A stretch of DNA of 64,000 bases from Isoperla grammatica (taxonomy: Eukaryota; Arthropoda; Insecta; Plecoptera; Perlodidae). The notes under the pieces are model-generated. The model was not told the DNA's origin and made no database searches. It saw only the letters and a program-made list of their open reading frames with translations. The DNA lies in assembly GCA_945910005.1 (NCBI GenBank), contig OX246746.1, positions 26,807,075 to 26,871,074 on the forward strand, given 5' to 3'. The stretch's first letter is position 1. Every line of letters starts with the position of its first letter. Shown here piece by piece: positions 10,311 through 23,572 of this stretch. The position numbers were made by a program, and so were the translations under genes.

Positions 10311-12692
10311 CAGCTTGGGTAAGAAACATTCTGCGCAAAAAAACATGTAGGCCTATGTAGTTACATCGTAATTTATACCTATACCCAGAATTTTCGAAAA
10401 GATTTCAAAGAAAAAGAAAATTGGTTAACACGTAAAGGAAATTCTGATGACTATATAAGGTGCGTAAAGACAAAATTTGAAATACCGTGTTACATGTTAT
10501 ATATGTACGGTTGGGATGCAGACCCAAAACATAAGAAACCATAGGCGGTGGGTTTGCAAGCCGCGTTTAACATTTTCGTACTTGTCTTTCATCCCCATCT
10601 ATTTGATTGGTCGTGTCGAATAACTCATAGAACAACCACCGATAGCCATGTAAACAGTTTTATGCAATGCAAGTCTAATTACAAGCAATTAAAACGAGTT
10701 AATCTATAATACTGTAAAAAGGCCTTTATGGCTAGCTTGGTTTGTGTGAATCCTTAATGCAAACAACCTATATTTTTCATGCAAACTTGGAAGAGTTTTC
10801 ATTAGACAAACTCTCGACTTGCTTTTTGAAAGTCAGTGTTTTTGTACTGGCACTTACAAGTACCCCATTGTTGTCTTTTGCACAAGATCATCAATAAGAC
10901 CTATATTCGTCTGGCAAAAGATCGAGAACAAAGGAGCCACAAGAATTAGTAGCTTTAAGGAACTGTTGACCAGTTTTTGTCAAATGTATCTAGTTTCTTG
11001 CTTGCAAACTCACTGTAGTTGAGTATTCACAAAAATAACCAATATCCAAGTGTGCCAGTTGGAAGAAAGCGCGATAACTAGTAATCAAGTTGCCATGGCC
11101 GCACTAAATTTCTTAAGTGTTTGCAATAAAAAGCAGCAAGGACTATTAAAACACTTTCGACAGAAATTTTGATAACTGTAAGTTGGAATTGCCCACTAAA
11201 GTATGGAGATAGGTTTGGGGCTTGGATTTTAATGCTGGCAATATTTTTTAACATAAAAACATATCAACACTTCTCAGTTTTAAAATCATGTTGCAGATGT
11301 TTATGTAGGTATATTTACGTAGGTCGGCTAGTTCTTAAGTACATGTCGTATTAATGTTACATGGCACTGAGAAGGAATAAAATGAGCTAGATGAGATTTC
11401 GTAAGGACTAAAGACCATGACACATTTCTAAATATTGTTTGTATCCGTAGCGGTTGTTATTTTAATTACTAATGATACAATAAATAACAAAATAATAACT
11501 TAAATACGATTACAATAACAACTTTTGTTATCTCGTTTTTAGTTATTATACAACCGCATGTATCAAAACAGCGTTCATGAGATATTGCTAGAAACACATC
11601 AATATCTCGCGTTTTAATATTACAATTTACCTTTACCCTCCGTTAATACTATACTTCCACACACCCATGTTAGATCCAACACAACGATGTTGATTAAAAT
11701 GTTAAAACGTGTATAAGTAACCCGAACAATAAAACCCAATTGGTACTAACAACGAGGGGACCCCGCGCGCACCATCCGACGAAAGGAGGCGTGTAAAACT
11801 CATTAGGTCTTTCATTGACACAATTTGTCTTCTAATTGGTCCGAGTCAATTTGAGAGTACATTCATTGTTTTTGTTCGCGCTTTGGTGAGTGTATTTCCT
11901 CCAGCAATGTCTGACATGTATTTCGGTTTGATTAACGTACCCCGTGTAAGTTTAAATAGCCACCTGCGTGTGGTGATGCAGTGGCCGCCATCCAAACAGA
12001 TGAAAGACTGAACTCTCGGCTAGGAATAATGTCTCCGTGGGTCGACTACGATGTTTGTGTAAAAGATGCTCGCGGAGAGACAATCCAGAGGTCTCGGACT
12101 GAACACATCGATGATTTTATTTCCTATAAAACCTCTTCGTTACCTAACGTTGAAACGATCTCCCAAAATAGGATTCTCAAACCAAAGTTGAATCACCCCC
12201 TCAATCCCTTACCCGTGAAACGATAATGTTTTTCTTGAACAGCGATAAAAATGACAGCAAAAACATTCGGCCAAAGCTCAAAATAATAAAAAACGGCTTC
12301 CGCTCGTGCTGCTCACAGGTCACAAATAAACAAACGTTGTTATGACCAGATGTTTTCTCATTTTAGAGTAATCAGGAAAAACAAAATAAATATCTCGTTT
12401 ATAGACCTTTTAACAGAGAAAAACCGTTTATACCGTGTTCTTTATTGGCTGTGTCAACACCCGAGTTCTCCCAGTGAATTAGGTATAAAACCTAGTGAGG
12501 ACAATGAGAGATATAACGGCGGCGAGTGCGTGGCGGAGCATGAGGGGAGGGTTTGAGGGGTAACTGTGCGCGGGTTACATCGTACAGACCTACAGCGAGG
12601 CATATACTTATTAACATGCAACTCGGCTCTAAAAATTAAATCATTTTTTCTCGCAAACTTTCAGGGCTCACTGTTAGGAGTCCCGGTTTGGG
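10311..12692. other. Gene-free stretch
   Basis: Unique AT-rich sequence. ATATCTCGCGTTTTAATATT near 11603-11622 is the reverse complement of the start motif of the foldback family at 23155 (AATATTAAAACCCGCGAAAT), a weak hint of another relic. An 81-residue frame at 11981-12226 has no ATG start and no known motif. Confidence 0.45.
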
Positions 12693-12812
12693 TTGTTTTT
12701 GTTTTTTAACTCTGGAATTCACTACAATACACATCTATATGGTACCTACCAACAATCAACATATTATGTAAACGGTGACTTTGGAGCCGTCATACCAACG
12801 AAGCACATAATA
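12693..12812 (+). mobile_element. 3' part of a tRNA-derived SINE
   Basis: Shares with the SINE at 24075-24262 the block GTAAACGGTGACTTTGGAGC + CGTC, then CCAACGAAGCAC..AATAAA, and upstream TGTTTTTTAACTCTGGAATT resembles the corresponding part of that copy. The tRNA-like head is missing. The block directly precedes another tRNA-like head at about 12853, so the two may form one composite insertion. Confidence 0.7.
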
Positions 12813-12849
12813 AATATGATAATATTCCTCAATGATAAACAATATTCTT

Positions 12850-13065
12850 GGAACTGAGTGGATAGACACTAAATACACATTAATTTATCGAATAAAAGGT
12901 CGTGGTTCGAATCCCGCTCTGAGACGGATTTGTGTACTTCTGTTGCACTCACAAGTCAATCATCCATAGTCCAGAATGGCTAAACGTGAAAGAACAAACA
13001 AAGTATGCAGCTAGTACCCCTTTATAGAAATAGTTATGTGAACCTAAATAAACTATACATTGTAT
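12850..13065 (+). mobile_element. tRNA-like SINE head and short body
   Basis: CTGAGTGGATAGACAC resembles an A box, and GGTTCGAATCCC (12905-12916) is a perfect tRNA B box (GGTTCRANNCC). The spacing fits a tRNA-sized head ending near 12930. The body after it differs from the 24 kb SINE. An AATAAA-containing end near 13048 may mark the 3' limit. As a functional tRNA it fails: acceptor and anticodon stems do not pair well. Confidence 0.6.
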
Positions 13066-15846
13066 TGTTTCCTTATTCAAACAGCTATCACAAGATTCTA
13101 CCTAGTATAAGTAATTTAGTTCGTAATGTTCCCGTTCCCAAGGATCGATACAGCCATGCTGCAACACAATTGGCTTTATCATAATTGCTACTGAGCATTA
13201 ACCATTACAGGTTTTCAGTTTGGGATGTTTTTCCAATAAAAGAGTAAAACATATCCAGAGTAAGAAATTATTTAGAGGATTCGCCCGCTCATCGCCTAGG
13301 CCTAGGCTAGCCGCTACCGCTAGCCAATCAAGCCCACGATCGTGATTACAAAAGCCTCAACAAGGAGAATCCATCAAAAAATGATTCGATTATCAAAACT
13401 GAAGCTCAGTGGTCAACCAAATTAATTTTGAACGGCAATCAATAAATAATGTCCTCCCCCTTCCTTACGCGATTCGGGAATCCCCCACATACTCGTCGGC
13501 AATCGGCATTATAGCCGACCCGACGCGAAAACAACCCTTCTATTTTTTTTAAATGTGCCGTTAATTAATGTCCTCGACCATTGGCTGGTGATTCTCACCT
13601 CGCCACGTTGTAAGTAATTTAGTCCACACTCAACATGGGAGCACTTCAATATTTGGCTTGGTTTCAAATCCCACGTCGAAAACGGGGCGGCTAAGAAAAA
13701 TGAGTCGGTTTAAAATTATTATTATGCAGCCATTGCTCCGTAATGAACCCTCTTGATCTCACAACATTTTCCAATAAAATCGCATTCGTACCGCGCGACA
13801 ATACGGAGATTGCCACGGCGAACCGGACTATTGCCTCGAAGTGACAATCTCGACGCCGTAGGTGAAAAAAAAAAAAAAAAAAAAAAAAAACTGGAATGGT
13901 GAACGTCCGAATGACAGAGCTCCCAAGTTAAACGAGACAATTTAAAAAGATAACTTTTGATGGGGAAGCTATATACGGATTGGGGGTTTGAAACTTTTTT
14001 GTTGAAGCACTCAATAGCTGGTGTGTTCACTTACAGAGGGATAAACATCTACTCTCTAGAATGGCTCTAAACGTGGAATGTAATGCAAGTGTTCTAACAA
14101 GTTTAGTTCATTTGTTCTCCGCTAGATGGAAGCACCGGGTGGTCGACGCATGCGCACTACATTATGCTCCAACGCTTGTAACAATTGTTGTAAAACGCGT
14201 TTGTTGTTGAGTTTAAAATAAACCGGGCCTCAACACTTATTCTATGTAGAGGTAAAATGTTTTACGAGGCGTTGGATATAGTAAAAGATCTTTATTAGCC
14301 CGAGATAGCGCTACGACCCCAACACCTCTCAAACCCTTTGATAACTTAATATTTTAGTAAAAGGGCTCTCCTAAAAACTCAATTTAGACATAAAATGTTT
14401 CATCTTTTAAAAACATATAATTTATGTTGATGTGTTAAAATGAAATGGTGGTTACAACTCACCAGATCAAAGCTTTGCCCCTGCCCCTCGCATTCTAAAT
14501 TCAGTTCATTTGAAAAGAAATACTTATCACTGTGATAATTCAGTAAATTATATATAAAAAAAAAAGTAAATTCGAAAATCATTTGAATGTAGAATGAAAC
14601 ACAGCCGTGTGTATTTGTGTGGGTGAAAAAGAGATAAGCTATCGCTGCTGTATGCGAAACATCCAAAATTCCAAAACATATTATTATATTGGGAGAATTT
14701 TACATGACTATCGTGTTTATTTGCGGTGCAATATTTATCTTCGTAATAATTTGAATTACTTAACTACAAAATAATATATCCTTTCAATGTGCAATAGGTT
14801 TCACAGACCTATAATAACATACGTTTATTTTGTCTTTCATAATAAAGTATGTATGCTGCAATGGACATTTCCAGCACCGACATATAAAATTTGATAGTAC
14901 ACTCCTAGCTAGGTTAGACAGTTTTAAAATTACCTTTGATTAAAACGATGCATAAGTGTTTATCGTTTCAAATTTCAGGAAGCCTGTCTGCGTGTTTTAA
15001 TCCTCGGATTGCACAATGTGAACAGGGGTGTGACTTCTAAACTAAACATAAAGAATGTGATGAGGGTGAAGACGCCTACAGCTGCGTTAACATAATGTCA
15101 GCCTTTGAGACCTTTGGTTGTTCCACCATCGATTAACTGTCAACTGAAATTACAGCAACAACTAAAATGACCAGGCAGTGGTTATCATTCGCCCAATCCT
15201 CCATATTAAATGTTTTGACTAAACAAGCGTTCAACGAGGGGGAACCGGAACCCGTTCCAGTGTGGTATGACATGCACACAACATTTGCCCAATTGTATCT
15301 TGGATCTAAAGTTTATTTATTTTATTAATGTCTATCCTAATCATCTATAGAACTGATTAGCTAAGTAGAAAAACAAATGAAATAATACAATATGCAATGA
15401 AACAATAATAAAACCTACGAACAACATAAAATACCAACTATAATAACTCAAAAAACAAACTCCTAGATAAAAGGAGAACATTGCACAATCAAAACTGAAA
15501 CAATATACCTAAATCGTAGTATAAAATATAAGTGAAATGATAACAAAACGTGATAGTCATACAAAATACGTGTAATAACAAAAATACAATACCAGTGTGA
15601 ACACAAGGAAATGATATATCATTATAATCACAAAAATGTACAAAACAATAGAGATAAATATGAATAAGAAAATAAAAAAATATGGTAAATAAAGGACAAA
15701 AATAAGGACAAACTGGCAAGAAAAAAAAATGAAATCAAAGAACAGAAATCAAATGTGATTTATCAAATGATCCAAATCATCCCAACGATTCCCACGAACC
15801 CCAAAGAATATGAAGAAATTGAAATTAGTCAGAAATCAGAAGTATA
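13066..15846. other. Gene-free stretch
   Basis: Unique AT-rich DNA. It contains a 26-base poly-A at 13865-13890 and a strongly A/T-biased block around 15300-15720. No coding or RNA signal. Confidence 0.55.
13865..13890. repeat. Poly-A tract, 26 bases
   Basis: Uninterrupted run of A. No LINE or SINE body could be recognised directly upstream. Confidence 0.9.
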
Positions 15847-15868
15847 ATATTATTATTATTATTATTAA
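15847..15868. repeat. (ATT)n microsatellite
   Basis: Seven ATT units within a small AT palindrome. Confidence 0.9.
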
Positions 15869-18148
15869 TATTATACCTGCAGTTATATTGAAATTTTATG
15901 TACAGGAAAAACTCAAATGTAATCAGTAAAATCAGTAAATCAGTAAATATACCCTTAACAGATACTAACTGATACCGAAATAATGAATCAGAAAAAGAAA
16001 TGCCATGTATAAAACTTCATCAGCTCAACCTTCTTACTAAAACAACCCACCGCAGAAATACCCGTCTACGAATTTGCATAGTCGGTTAAAGCTATAGATA
16101 GCTGCCAAATTACACGAGTATAGTTTCAGAAAACACAATATACATAAATGAAAGCAGACATAAATGATGATTGATATAGCGTGCCATGCCAAAACTAAAA
16201 TCCGAATCTTATCACGAGTAACGTTTTGTCAGCTGTTACTATCAAATGAGCCGCAAGAAACATGCGTGTTATACCTATTTTCACGATTTACGAATATAAA
16301 CTAGACAATCATATAAACGGAACTACGGAGCAGCCACATATATCTAAAGCAGTTAAATATCTTGTGCATAAACGTAGGCTCTACTAGAATCCTGCTCGAT
16401 ATGAACAGATCCTACCTGTATCAAGACACATATTGTCTTTCTAACGCTGATGATACAAAACAAAACTAGGCCTAGGCCTACCCACTGACTATCCTAATAC
16501 ACGAGCAATGCCATGGTTTAGATTAAATCAGAGAAAACGTGACTTTCGTTACGTAATACGTATTGTACACATCACGGATAATTCTACATATTACGGATAA
16601 TTCTACACGTTTGTCCTATTGTGGTCGATTAGTTAGTAGTAGATTCTCATAATGTAAACAGAATTGCTCAGTCTATTGGCTTTCTACAATGACAGTTGTT
16701 TCCTATCACTTAGTAGATGCAATAATTTACTAGTTGTGGTATGCTGCTGGCGGTATGCTTTAAAATGAAATAATACTACTTTTCTCATCTTTTAATACAT
16801 TGTAAAACGATGATACACTTGATTAGCAATGTATATATATAATATATATATATATAAAGCAACATTTTACTAATAATATGCTTATTATTTGTATGTCAAT
16901 TGAAGCTATCAGGTGATAAAAGTCCATTGATGGCAGCGAATTTAAAACAAGAATGGGCTCGGAAAGGATACTCCCTTAAAACTAATATTGTAACACGACA
17001 CAAAAAGTAGCGACGCCCTTTATACAACTTGGTCGAGGATTACGCCAGTTAGTGTGTGCGACTTCATTTATATCTTACTTCTCCTGTCTCAGTCGAGATT
17101 CTGAAAACTTCCACGATTTCTCGGACCAAAAAACATTTTTGAAATCATCAGACAAGTTTCTTATCGTTGAAGTTGTTGACCCTCAACCAAGTTGAACACC
17201 AGCATTCGAGTAACTTTACAAGTACCTAAATTTGCATAGGCTATCCCCATATGCGCGCACTTTTGCAAATGACACCGGAACAATTTAAATACAATATTGC
17301 TGTTGGCAAACGTGAAGTTCAAGATTACTTCTGTGTATCACTAAACAAAACACCACAATCAACGGAAAACAATGCACATTAGTTAATTAACACACGGTGA
17401 GCTTTGCTCTTTGATTGGGTTTACGAACACGGGTTGGCTCAAAACTAGCGCAACGATCTATATAGAATAACAAACTTCGGAACTTCATCTATAACACATA
17501 TTTGCTGAACAATGCATCCCAGTACAAAAATAACTCGAAAATAACATTTATAATCATCGGCAACGTAAGTGTCCTGTATTTTTAAATCTGTGGTAGATTG
17601 GGTAAATATTTGAACGCAGAGCTTTAGGACTTACCTCAACAGTGTCCGGGATCGACTCACATAGTTACCACCTCCGCTAACGCCTGTTTGAAAGCTCGGC
17701 GGAACCGTGCGGATTTCACGACCAACTGAAATCAATCAACATATAATCCCTTAGGAAGATCTTTCCCGTGAGACTTGGCAACATAAGCAATGGAAAGAAA
17801 AACATCGGATTTAAAAGGCTTACGTGACTAAAAAAAAAAACGGTACGTGCTTTTCCAATTGTCTTGGGTAAATTGTGCTGGACAATTGGAAGGGAACAAA
17901 GCCACACGCTTAGCCGTGCAGTATTGAGTAGGACGAGCAATCCCGCCACATACGTGTGGAACAGCTTATCTGGCGCTCTGGCTAACAGTGAAGTTAAGAA
18001 ACGGTGGGCTAGATTAGAGATGGCCGGGTGATCATAGAATGTTCAATTGAAACATATTTATAGATGCAGCTGGGGGTGTTTACTTGTCTATACATTTTTG
18101 GATTCTTCATATACCTTTGTTGGTGGATATTTTTTATTTTGTGGGTTT
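15869..18148. other. Gene-free stretch
   Basis: Unique sequence. A 20-bp direct duplication containing ACGGATAATTCTACA lies near 16574-16608, and a (TA)n run at 16832-16856. GAGGTAAGTCC on the minus strand near 17624-17634 looks like a splice donor but no exon could be supported upstream of it. Confidence 0.45.
16832..16856. repeat. (TA)n microsatellite
   Basis: TA dinucleotides interrupted once by AA. Confidence 0.9.
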
Positions 18149-18163
18149 GGGGGGGGGGGGGGG
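18149..18163. repeat. Poly-G tract, 15 bases
   Basis: Uninterrupted run of 15 G. Confidence 0.95.
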
Positions 18164-18311
18164 AGAACGATTAACGAATCAGTGTGTATGTTTATTTACT
18201 AAACAATTTGAATGCGTCTTATGTCTTGGTTTGTTTAATTATTTAAACGTCTTTATGTATTGCAAAATATCCTTTACGAAGATTTTGATCTTTTAAAACA
18301 GAGAGAACGTC

Positions 18312-18620
18312 CTCGTATTAAAATGCCGCGAAATTAACAGTTTTTAAATCAAATCTCAGTCGCAATATTAAGAACGCTAGAACTCTTGTTTCCCCGAGCA
18401 CTACAGACTCAAGACGACGATAAACATAATATTATAATCAATAGCATTGTTATTTCTAATACTATTGATGGATGTAATAAACAAAAAACACATTAACACA
18501 TTAGAAAAAGTTAAAGCATACAGTGTACTTCTACTAGTGCTCGCGAAACGCAGGAGTGATGTGTTGTCGATTTTTGTATGTCCTGTAGCATTCTTGAGGT
18601 AGGACTAAAAACTGCAGTTT
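18312..18620. mobile_element. Diverged foldback element, relative of 23155-23527
   Basis: Begins with GTATTAAAATGCCGCGAAATTAACAG-type sequence, matching the arm start of the palindrome at 23155. GTTTCCCCGAGCACTA (about 18389) is mirrored by TAGTGCTCGCGAAAC (about 18535), with an AT-rich centre near 18460. The arms are much more diverged than in the 23 kb copy, and the ends are approximate. Confidence 0.4.
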
Positions 18621-18677
18621 CACATGGTTATAACACGCGGACCAACCCCGCCTCAAAGCGACGGTAGAGGTTTAGTA

Positions 18678-18830
18678 TCAATATTAAAACCGCTAGAAAA
18701 ATTTACATTTTTTAGTATAATATCTAATATCTCGAGGACGCCGCACCCACAATATCCATACAGTGATAGATAACCACGATATGGTTTCGCAAGCACTATA
18801 AACTAGATCTAAAAAGTGTCAAATCGTTAC
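18678..18830 (+). mobile_element. Single-arm relative of the foldback family
   Basis: AATATTAAAACCGC at 18680, then TATCTCGAGGACGCCGCAC, CAATATCCATACAGTGATAG and GTTTCGCAAGCACTATAAAC follow the same order as the left arm of the 23155 palindrome. A convincing mirrored arm was not found. Confidence 0.45.
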
Positions 18831-21758
18831 GGTACGGTTATAAGCTTTACTTAAATTCTAGTAACGATTAAAATATTTTAAACATTTTAATTCACTGTTC
18901 TCTGTTTATAACTTCTTCAATGTTGTGAATTGTTCTTTGCGCGGTTGAGACTAACAATAGTAGATCATCTAAATACATTAGCCTGGTCCTGTAAGTGACA
19001 AAAGTGTGGTTGTCGACCTATGACTCCAGCACATCTCCCGCCTCTACATGTCAACCTCCCATAAGAACAGCCACCGCCACCGCTACTGTCTGTATTGTAA
19101 GAGTATGTGGGAGGGCGCTAGATGCCACACACAGATCATGCAATAGAAAGCAACGCTGCACGATATGCCACAAGCATTTGTTCACTGTATTGTATTAGAT
19201 CTGCTCTAAAAAGTAGTAAGAACCGTTTGTCCAAGAGAAATGGATGACTATATGCATATATTTTGTCACTTCTTGTTATAAGGGGCAAATGCCCGAGTGG
19301 TCATAGTTTTACAATCACACAATGTCGCTCTTATATTAGTGAACGATTATGGGAACGTTGAGATAAAAATATTTTGTATTCAACGGTACAAATTTATTTT
19401 TTAGGGCACACGACAAAATTCAGAATCTCGTCAATGTCTGAACGTATTATTTCAGCTCAACGCCAAAATAGTTTGTGCCTCTTCTATATCCACGTTTTCG
19501 CCAACAAGCGTCCAGTGAAAACACGTTAACGATATTTCGGTGCTTCTGGCGTGTAAGTCATACTTACTTCATACTTCTCGACGATATTCTTGCTAAGGGA
19601 TTCACAGACGTTTCAAACGACGTTGGTATAGAGAATAAGATGCGTTCATTAAAAGGTGCACTCGTAACCGGTCTCAACTCTATAATAACGATAACTTTCG
19701 AAATACTTGTGAGAACATTGATGGAATGGGATGGGTTCCAAGTCAGTCATCTATAAATTCATTCAATTTCTCCTCGAAGAGTTTTCGAAATATATCTCGT
19801 CCATTTTCTACTGTTTGATCGTTATTTCTTTTTGACCCACATAAGCCAGTGCGAATAGTCGCCCAGTTGTATTTGTACGGTGCATTCATCGGCCACCCCT
19901 TTAAGCGCGCAAAGCAAAGAAGAATGTCAAAGAAGGTTTAATCAAGTACACTCTAACTCTAACTAAAGCTTTATACAACTTCCGACAAAAGAATGCGCCA
20001 GTTTTCCTACTCGGGCTCACACTTCATCGGTCTTCCAATTCAACAAAATCTTTAGATAATCTAGAACAAAAAATAACGAAACTTAATAGGGCCTACAAGC
20101 CTTTTCACGGGGCCATTTTCTTACAGGAAGAAAGAACTTACCGCCCTGTTTTCCATACTCTCTTTCTCATGTCCGTAGAAAATATTTTCAGAGGATTTAA
20201 TTTTCTAAAATGTATTTAAAAGTGTTCTTGAATCCACTTTATGAGACCAAACTTTTTTGCGGGACTTAACGCGCTGTTGTGGATTTCAATATTAAAATAT
20301 AAATACTGACTCACTGCATTTGTTTTTATATTGTTATTTACGTAAGTGTCTATATATTCTGAGCGCATCAACACGTGGATTCGTATGGCGTAAAGTGAGG
20401 GTCCGTGGGGGCGTCAGTTGTATATTCTATAATGTTGTATCAATGATCTGAGCGTAATAAGTTAAACATGCTCGTACATTTCAAGCACCAGTTTTGTTAG
20501 TTATTTAGATTATGCTTAATGGTAAAACACTCCACTACAAGGTAGCTTCGTAAGTTTAAAATATGAATGTAGTCTAGCCACGTGTGTGGGTGTGCAAACA
20601 ACATTATTCCTAAAATGAAAAAAATATGAAAATTTGAATGTTCATCACAATCGCACATAATAGCCACACATTCTAAAGAAAGTCATTATGAAAGAAAAAA
20701 ATTCATATTCCATATTTTACCACCAGCATCTTGTGTGACAAAATGTTTTGATGAACGCATTTGAATAAATACCTACCACACGCTACGCGTAATCTTTTCC
20801 AGCGTGATCTTTGTGAGCGAAAGGGAATTCGTGGCAAAATGCATTTAAAAAAAAAATACTAAACGCCCAGGATTTTTATCACACCATATATCATTCACGT
20901 CTAACATAATTAAAATTCTCCTCCAATAGACATGAACTTCTGTCGTGGTGGCAAAAATACTGTTGACACGACATCTGAATCTATTACTTACCATGTGCAT
21001 TGCAACCAGCTAGTGGCTCTAGCTCGAGCTTGTCAGCCAGGATGGGCAATGCAACACTAATATTCAAATGGCGTGATAACACACAAACACGTGTCATGCG
21101 TGTGCCATGTTGCCACATTTATTGTTTGTTAATGTAAGCATCTTTATTCTACATATGCATTCAACTAAAATCAACACACAAAATCCGATAAACACACCGA
21201 ATTACATGGTGAGCTGTAATGATTTGTAAATACAAATAAACATGGTGACGTAAAACGACTCGGAACTTGACGTATTTTAGGTTGTCAACTACTTCCTAGA
21301 AAACTTAAGATATCGCATGATATATGTACAACATGCATGTCTATATGTTGAAATATTATTTATGACACAAGATGTTAAGTAGGGTCTATAGGGTGTAATA
21401 AAAGTCGACAGTATAAAGAGCTACCACACGAATACCAAGTTTTTGCTCAAATCTAACAAGCGTGTTTACTTTTAAAATTACGCCACCCAAGATACGCCCG
21501 AGAATGCAATAAACTATGATATTCTCGAAAAACTAACAGGCAAATAATAAGTCAAACGAAACAGTTTGCAGGATTGACAATCTCCTCACGCGCAAAATCA
21601 ATAATGCCAACACAATTATCCTGACATGACTCCACTATAGACTCTTAAAAAAAGTGCAGCCTTGATTCGTGAGCCGAACCCAGTGGTGGTTTATCGTTCC
21701 CGGCTGACTCGACGTTTCGAATATGGACTCACGAAACGTTGGTACGCAGCCCAGTCAG
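18831..21758. other. Gene-free stretch
   Basis: Unique AT-rich DNA with no supported gene, RNA or transposon boundary. A 93-residue frame at 19475-19756 has no recognisable motif. Confidence 0.55.
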
Positions 21759-21804
21759 CCACCACCACCACCACCACCACCACCACCACCACCACCACCA
21801 CCAC
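21759..21804. repeat. (CCA)n microsatellite, about 15 units
   Basis: Perfect CCA/ACC trinucleotide run. It is flanked by a short inverted repeat in the preceding 60 bp (CGTTTCG..CGAAACG). Confidence 0.95.
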
Positions 21805-22199
21805 ATATCAGCAACACCAACACCCCGACATAAACAATTAGTTGTTGTTACCTCATCGGTATAATTGGGTAATCACGAAGTACGGTAGTCACGTAAACCG
21901 ATAATGGTTCAATAGCACACACACAGAAATGCTCTAGTCTAATCAGGCTCTTGATATTTAGTATAGGCCTTCTCTACTACCTATACTCTATGACTTACTG
22001 AGTTGGCGGCGTAATTGCAGCGTAATCACCTTTGAAACTCCACATGTAGTATTCAGCAATTAATGTAAAACCGTTACCAATATGTGCAATGAATGGCGTT
22101 CATTCCAATAGACTAAAATGCAACGGTTATTTGCATTGTTTATATCCATGATACAATAATAGAACATCGTAAGACCACTTAGTATCAAGGGCAGATTCA
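21805..22199. other. Gene-free stretch, nothing recognised
   Basis: Unique AT-rich sequence between the CCA run and the 185-bp array. Confidence 0.6.
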
Positions 22200-22932
22200 G
22201 TGCCGTTGCGAATGTATATCAATTGTTTAAAAAGGCGTTAAAACAAAAGTGTAAAGAGTAAATCGTTATTGAGGTACTTACTTCTATTTTTTCGTATCAT
22301 CCAACCTATTTTCATTTAACGATTTTTCGAATTTTTTCAATTTCTAGCCTGTGTTTTCCAATTAAACTGTTAAAGGTTTACTTGGTGCGTTGCGAATGTA
22401 TATCAATTGTTTAAAAATTAGTCAAAACAAAACTGTAAAGAGTAAATCGTTATTGAGGTACTTTATTCTCTTTGTTTCGTATCATCCAACCTATTTTCAT
22501 TTAGTGATTTTTCGATTTTTTTCAATTTCTAGCCTGTGTTTTCCAATTAAACTTTTAAAGGTTTACTTGGTGCGTTGCGAATGTATATCAATTGTTTAAA
22601 AATTAGTCAAAACAAAACTGTAAAGAGTAAATCGTTATTGAGGTACTTTATTCTCTTTGTTTCGTATCATCCAACCTATTTTCATTTAGTGATTTTTCGA
22701 ATTTTTTCAATTTCTAGCCTGTGTTTTCCAATTAAACTTTTAAAGGTTTACTTGGTGCGTTGCGAATGTATATCAATTGTTTAAAAATTAGTCAAAACAA
22801 AACTGTAAAGAGTAAATCGTTATTGAGGTACTTTATTCTCTTTGTTTCGTATCATCCAACCTATTTTCATTTAGTGATTTTTCGAATTTTTTCAATTTCT
22901 AGCCTGTGTTTTTCAATTAGACTGTTAAAGGT
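22200..22932 (+). repeat. 185-bp tandem array, about 4 units
   Basis: TTGCGAATGTATATCAATTG recurs near 22204, 22389, 22574 and 22759. The two middle units differ by very few bases, while the first unit (AAAAAGGCGTTAAAACAAAAG) and the end of the last are more diverged, so the centre was amplified most recently. Three near-identical 69-71-residue open frames (22390, 22575, 22760) are by-products: each runs over the unit border, and 185 is not a multiple of 3. Confidence 0.95.
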
Positions 22933-23154
22933 ATGTTCGAACAACACACTACAAAAGTTACATTATGTAATTTGATGAAATAACATATTTATTAAACAGA
23001 GAAACATTTCACAAGAAAAAGTATTAGATTCTCAATGGGATGACATGTTTTGGTTAACTTTTTGATACTTTTAAACCATTTTAAAGTATTTTGAAGTCAG
23101 AAATCAGGGGTTCCGAAGGGTTGGTTAAGATACGGCCTTCATTAGTCGCCTTAC

Positions 23155-23527
23155 GAGGAAGGACTACTAGCCAATATTAAAACCCGCGAAATTAAAGTAT
23201 TTTCGTCATATCTCAATAACGCCACACAATATCGAAACAGTGACACCTACGCATATTTTGGATTCGTGAGAACTCAATACCGTATGAAAAAGATTTATTA
23301 GTTTGCAGTAATTATAATTATTATTTCTAATTTAACTAATTTACAAGTTAATTAGAAATTACAACTATAATTACTACAATCTACAAAATCTTTTTCATTT
23401 GGTATTGAGCTCTCACGAATCCAAAATATGCGTAGGTGTCACTGTTTCGATATTGTGTGGCGTTATTGAGATATGACGAAAATACGTTAATTTCGCGGGT
23501 TTTCATATTGGCTAGTAGTACTTCCTC
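23155..23527. mobile_element. 373-bp near-perfect palindrome (foldback MITE)
   Basis: The left arm starts GAGGAAGGACTACTAGCCAA; the right arm ends TTGGCTAGTAGTACTTCCTC in mirror image. The arms are about 180 bp. Over the outer 150 bp I see only a handful of mismatches; the match weakens toward the AT-rich centre near 23341. Inner landmarks are CCCGCGAAATTAA, CTCAATAACGCCACACAATA and GACACCTACGCATATTTTGG. There is no coding capacity, and no clear target duplication could be fixed. Superfamily unknown; if transcribed it would give a long double-stranded hairpin. Confidence 0.85.
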
Positions 23528-23572
23528 TGAAGAAGGACACATCAGGTAAAACTGGTGTCCACCGTATATCAG
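23528..23572 (+). repeat. Short dispersed hairpin motif
   Basis: GAAGAAGGACACATCAGGTA followed by AAACTGGTGTCC matches the sequence at 53390-53422 (GAAGAGGGACACATCTGGTA then AACGCAGGTGTCAG). In both, GACAC pairs with GTGTC around a loop of about 15 nt. Confidence 0.6.

Noticed and set aside
11981..12226. 81-residue plus-strand frame with ordinary amino-acid composition
   Set aside because: It opens at GTG rather than ATG, has no recognisable domain and no convincing acceptor (weak pyrimidine tract before GATGCAG).
22390..22975. Three successive near-identical 69-71-residue frames
   Set aside because: Direct products of the 185-bp tandem repeat; each start codon is the same repeated base position and the frame crosses unit borders.
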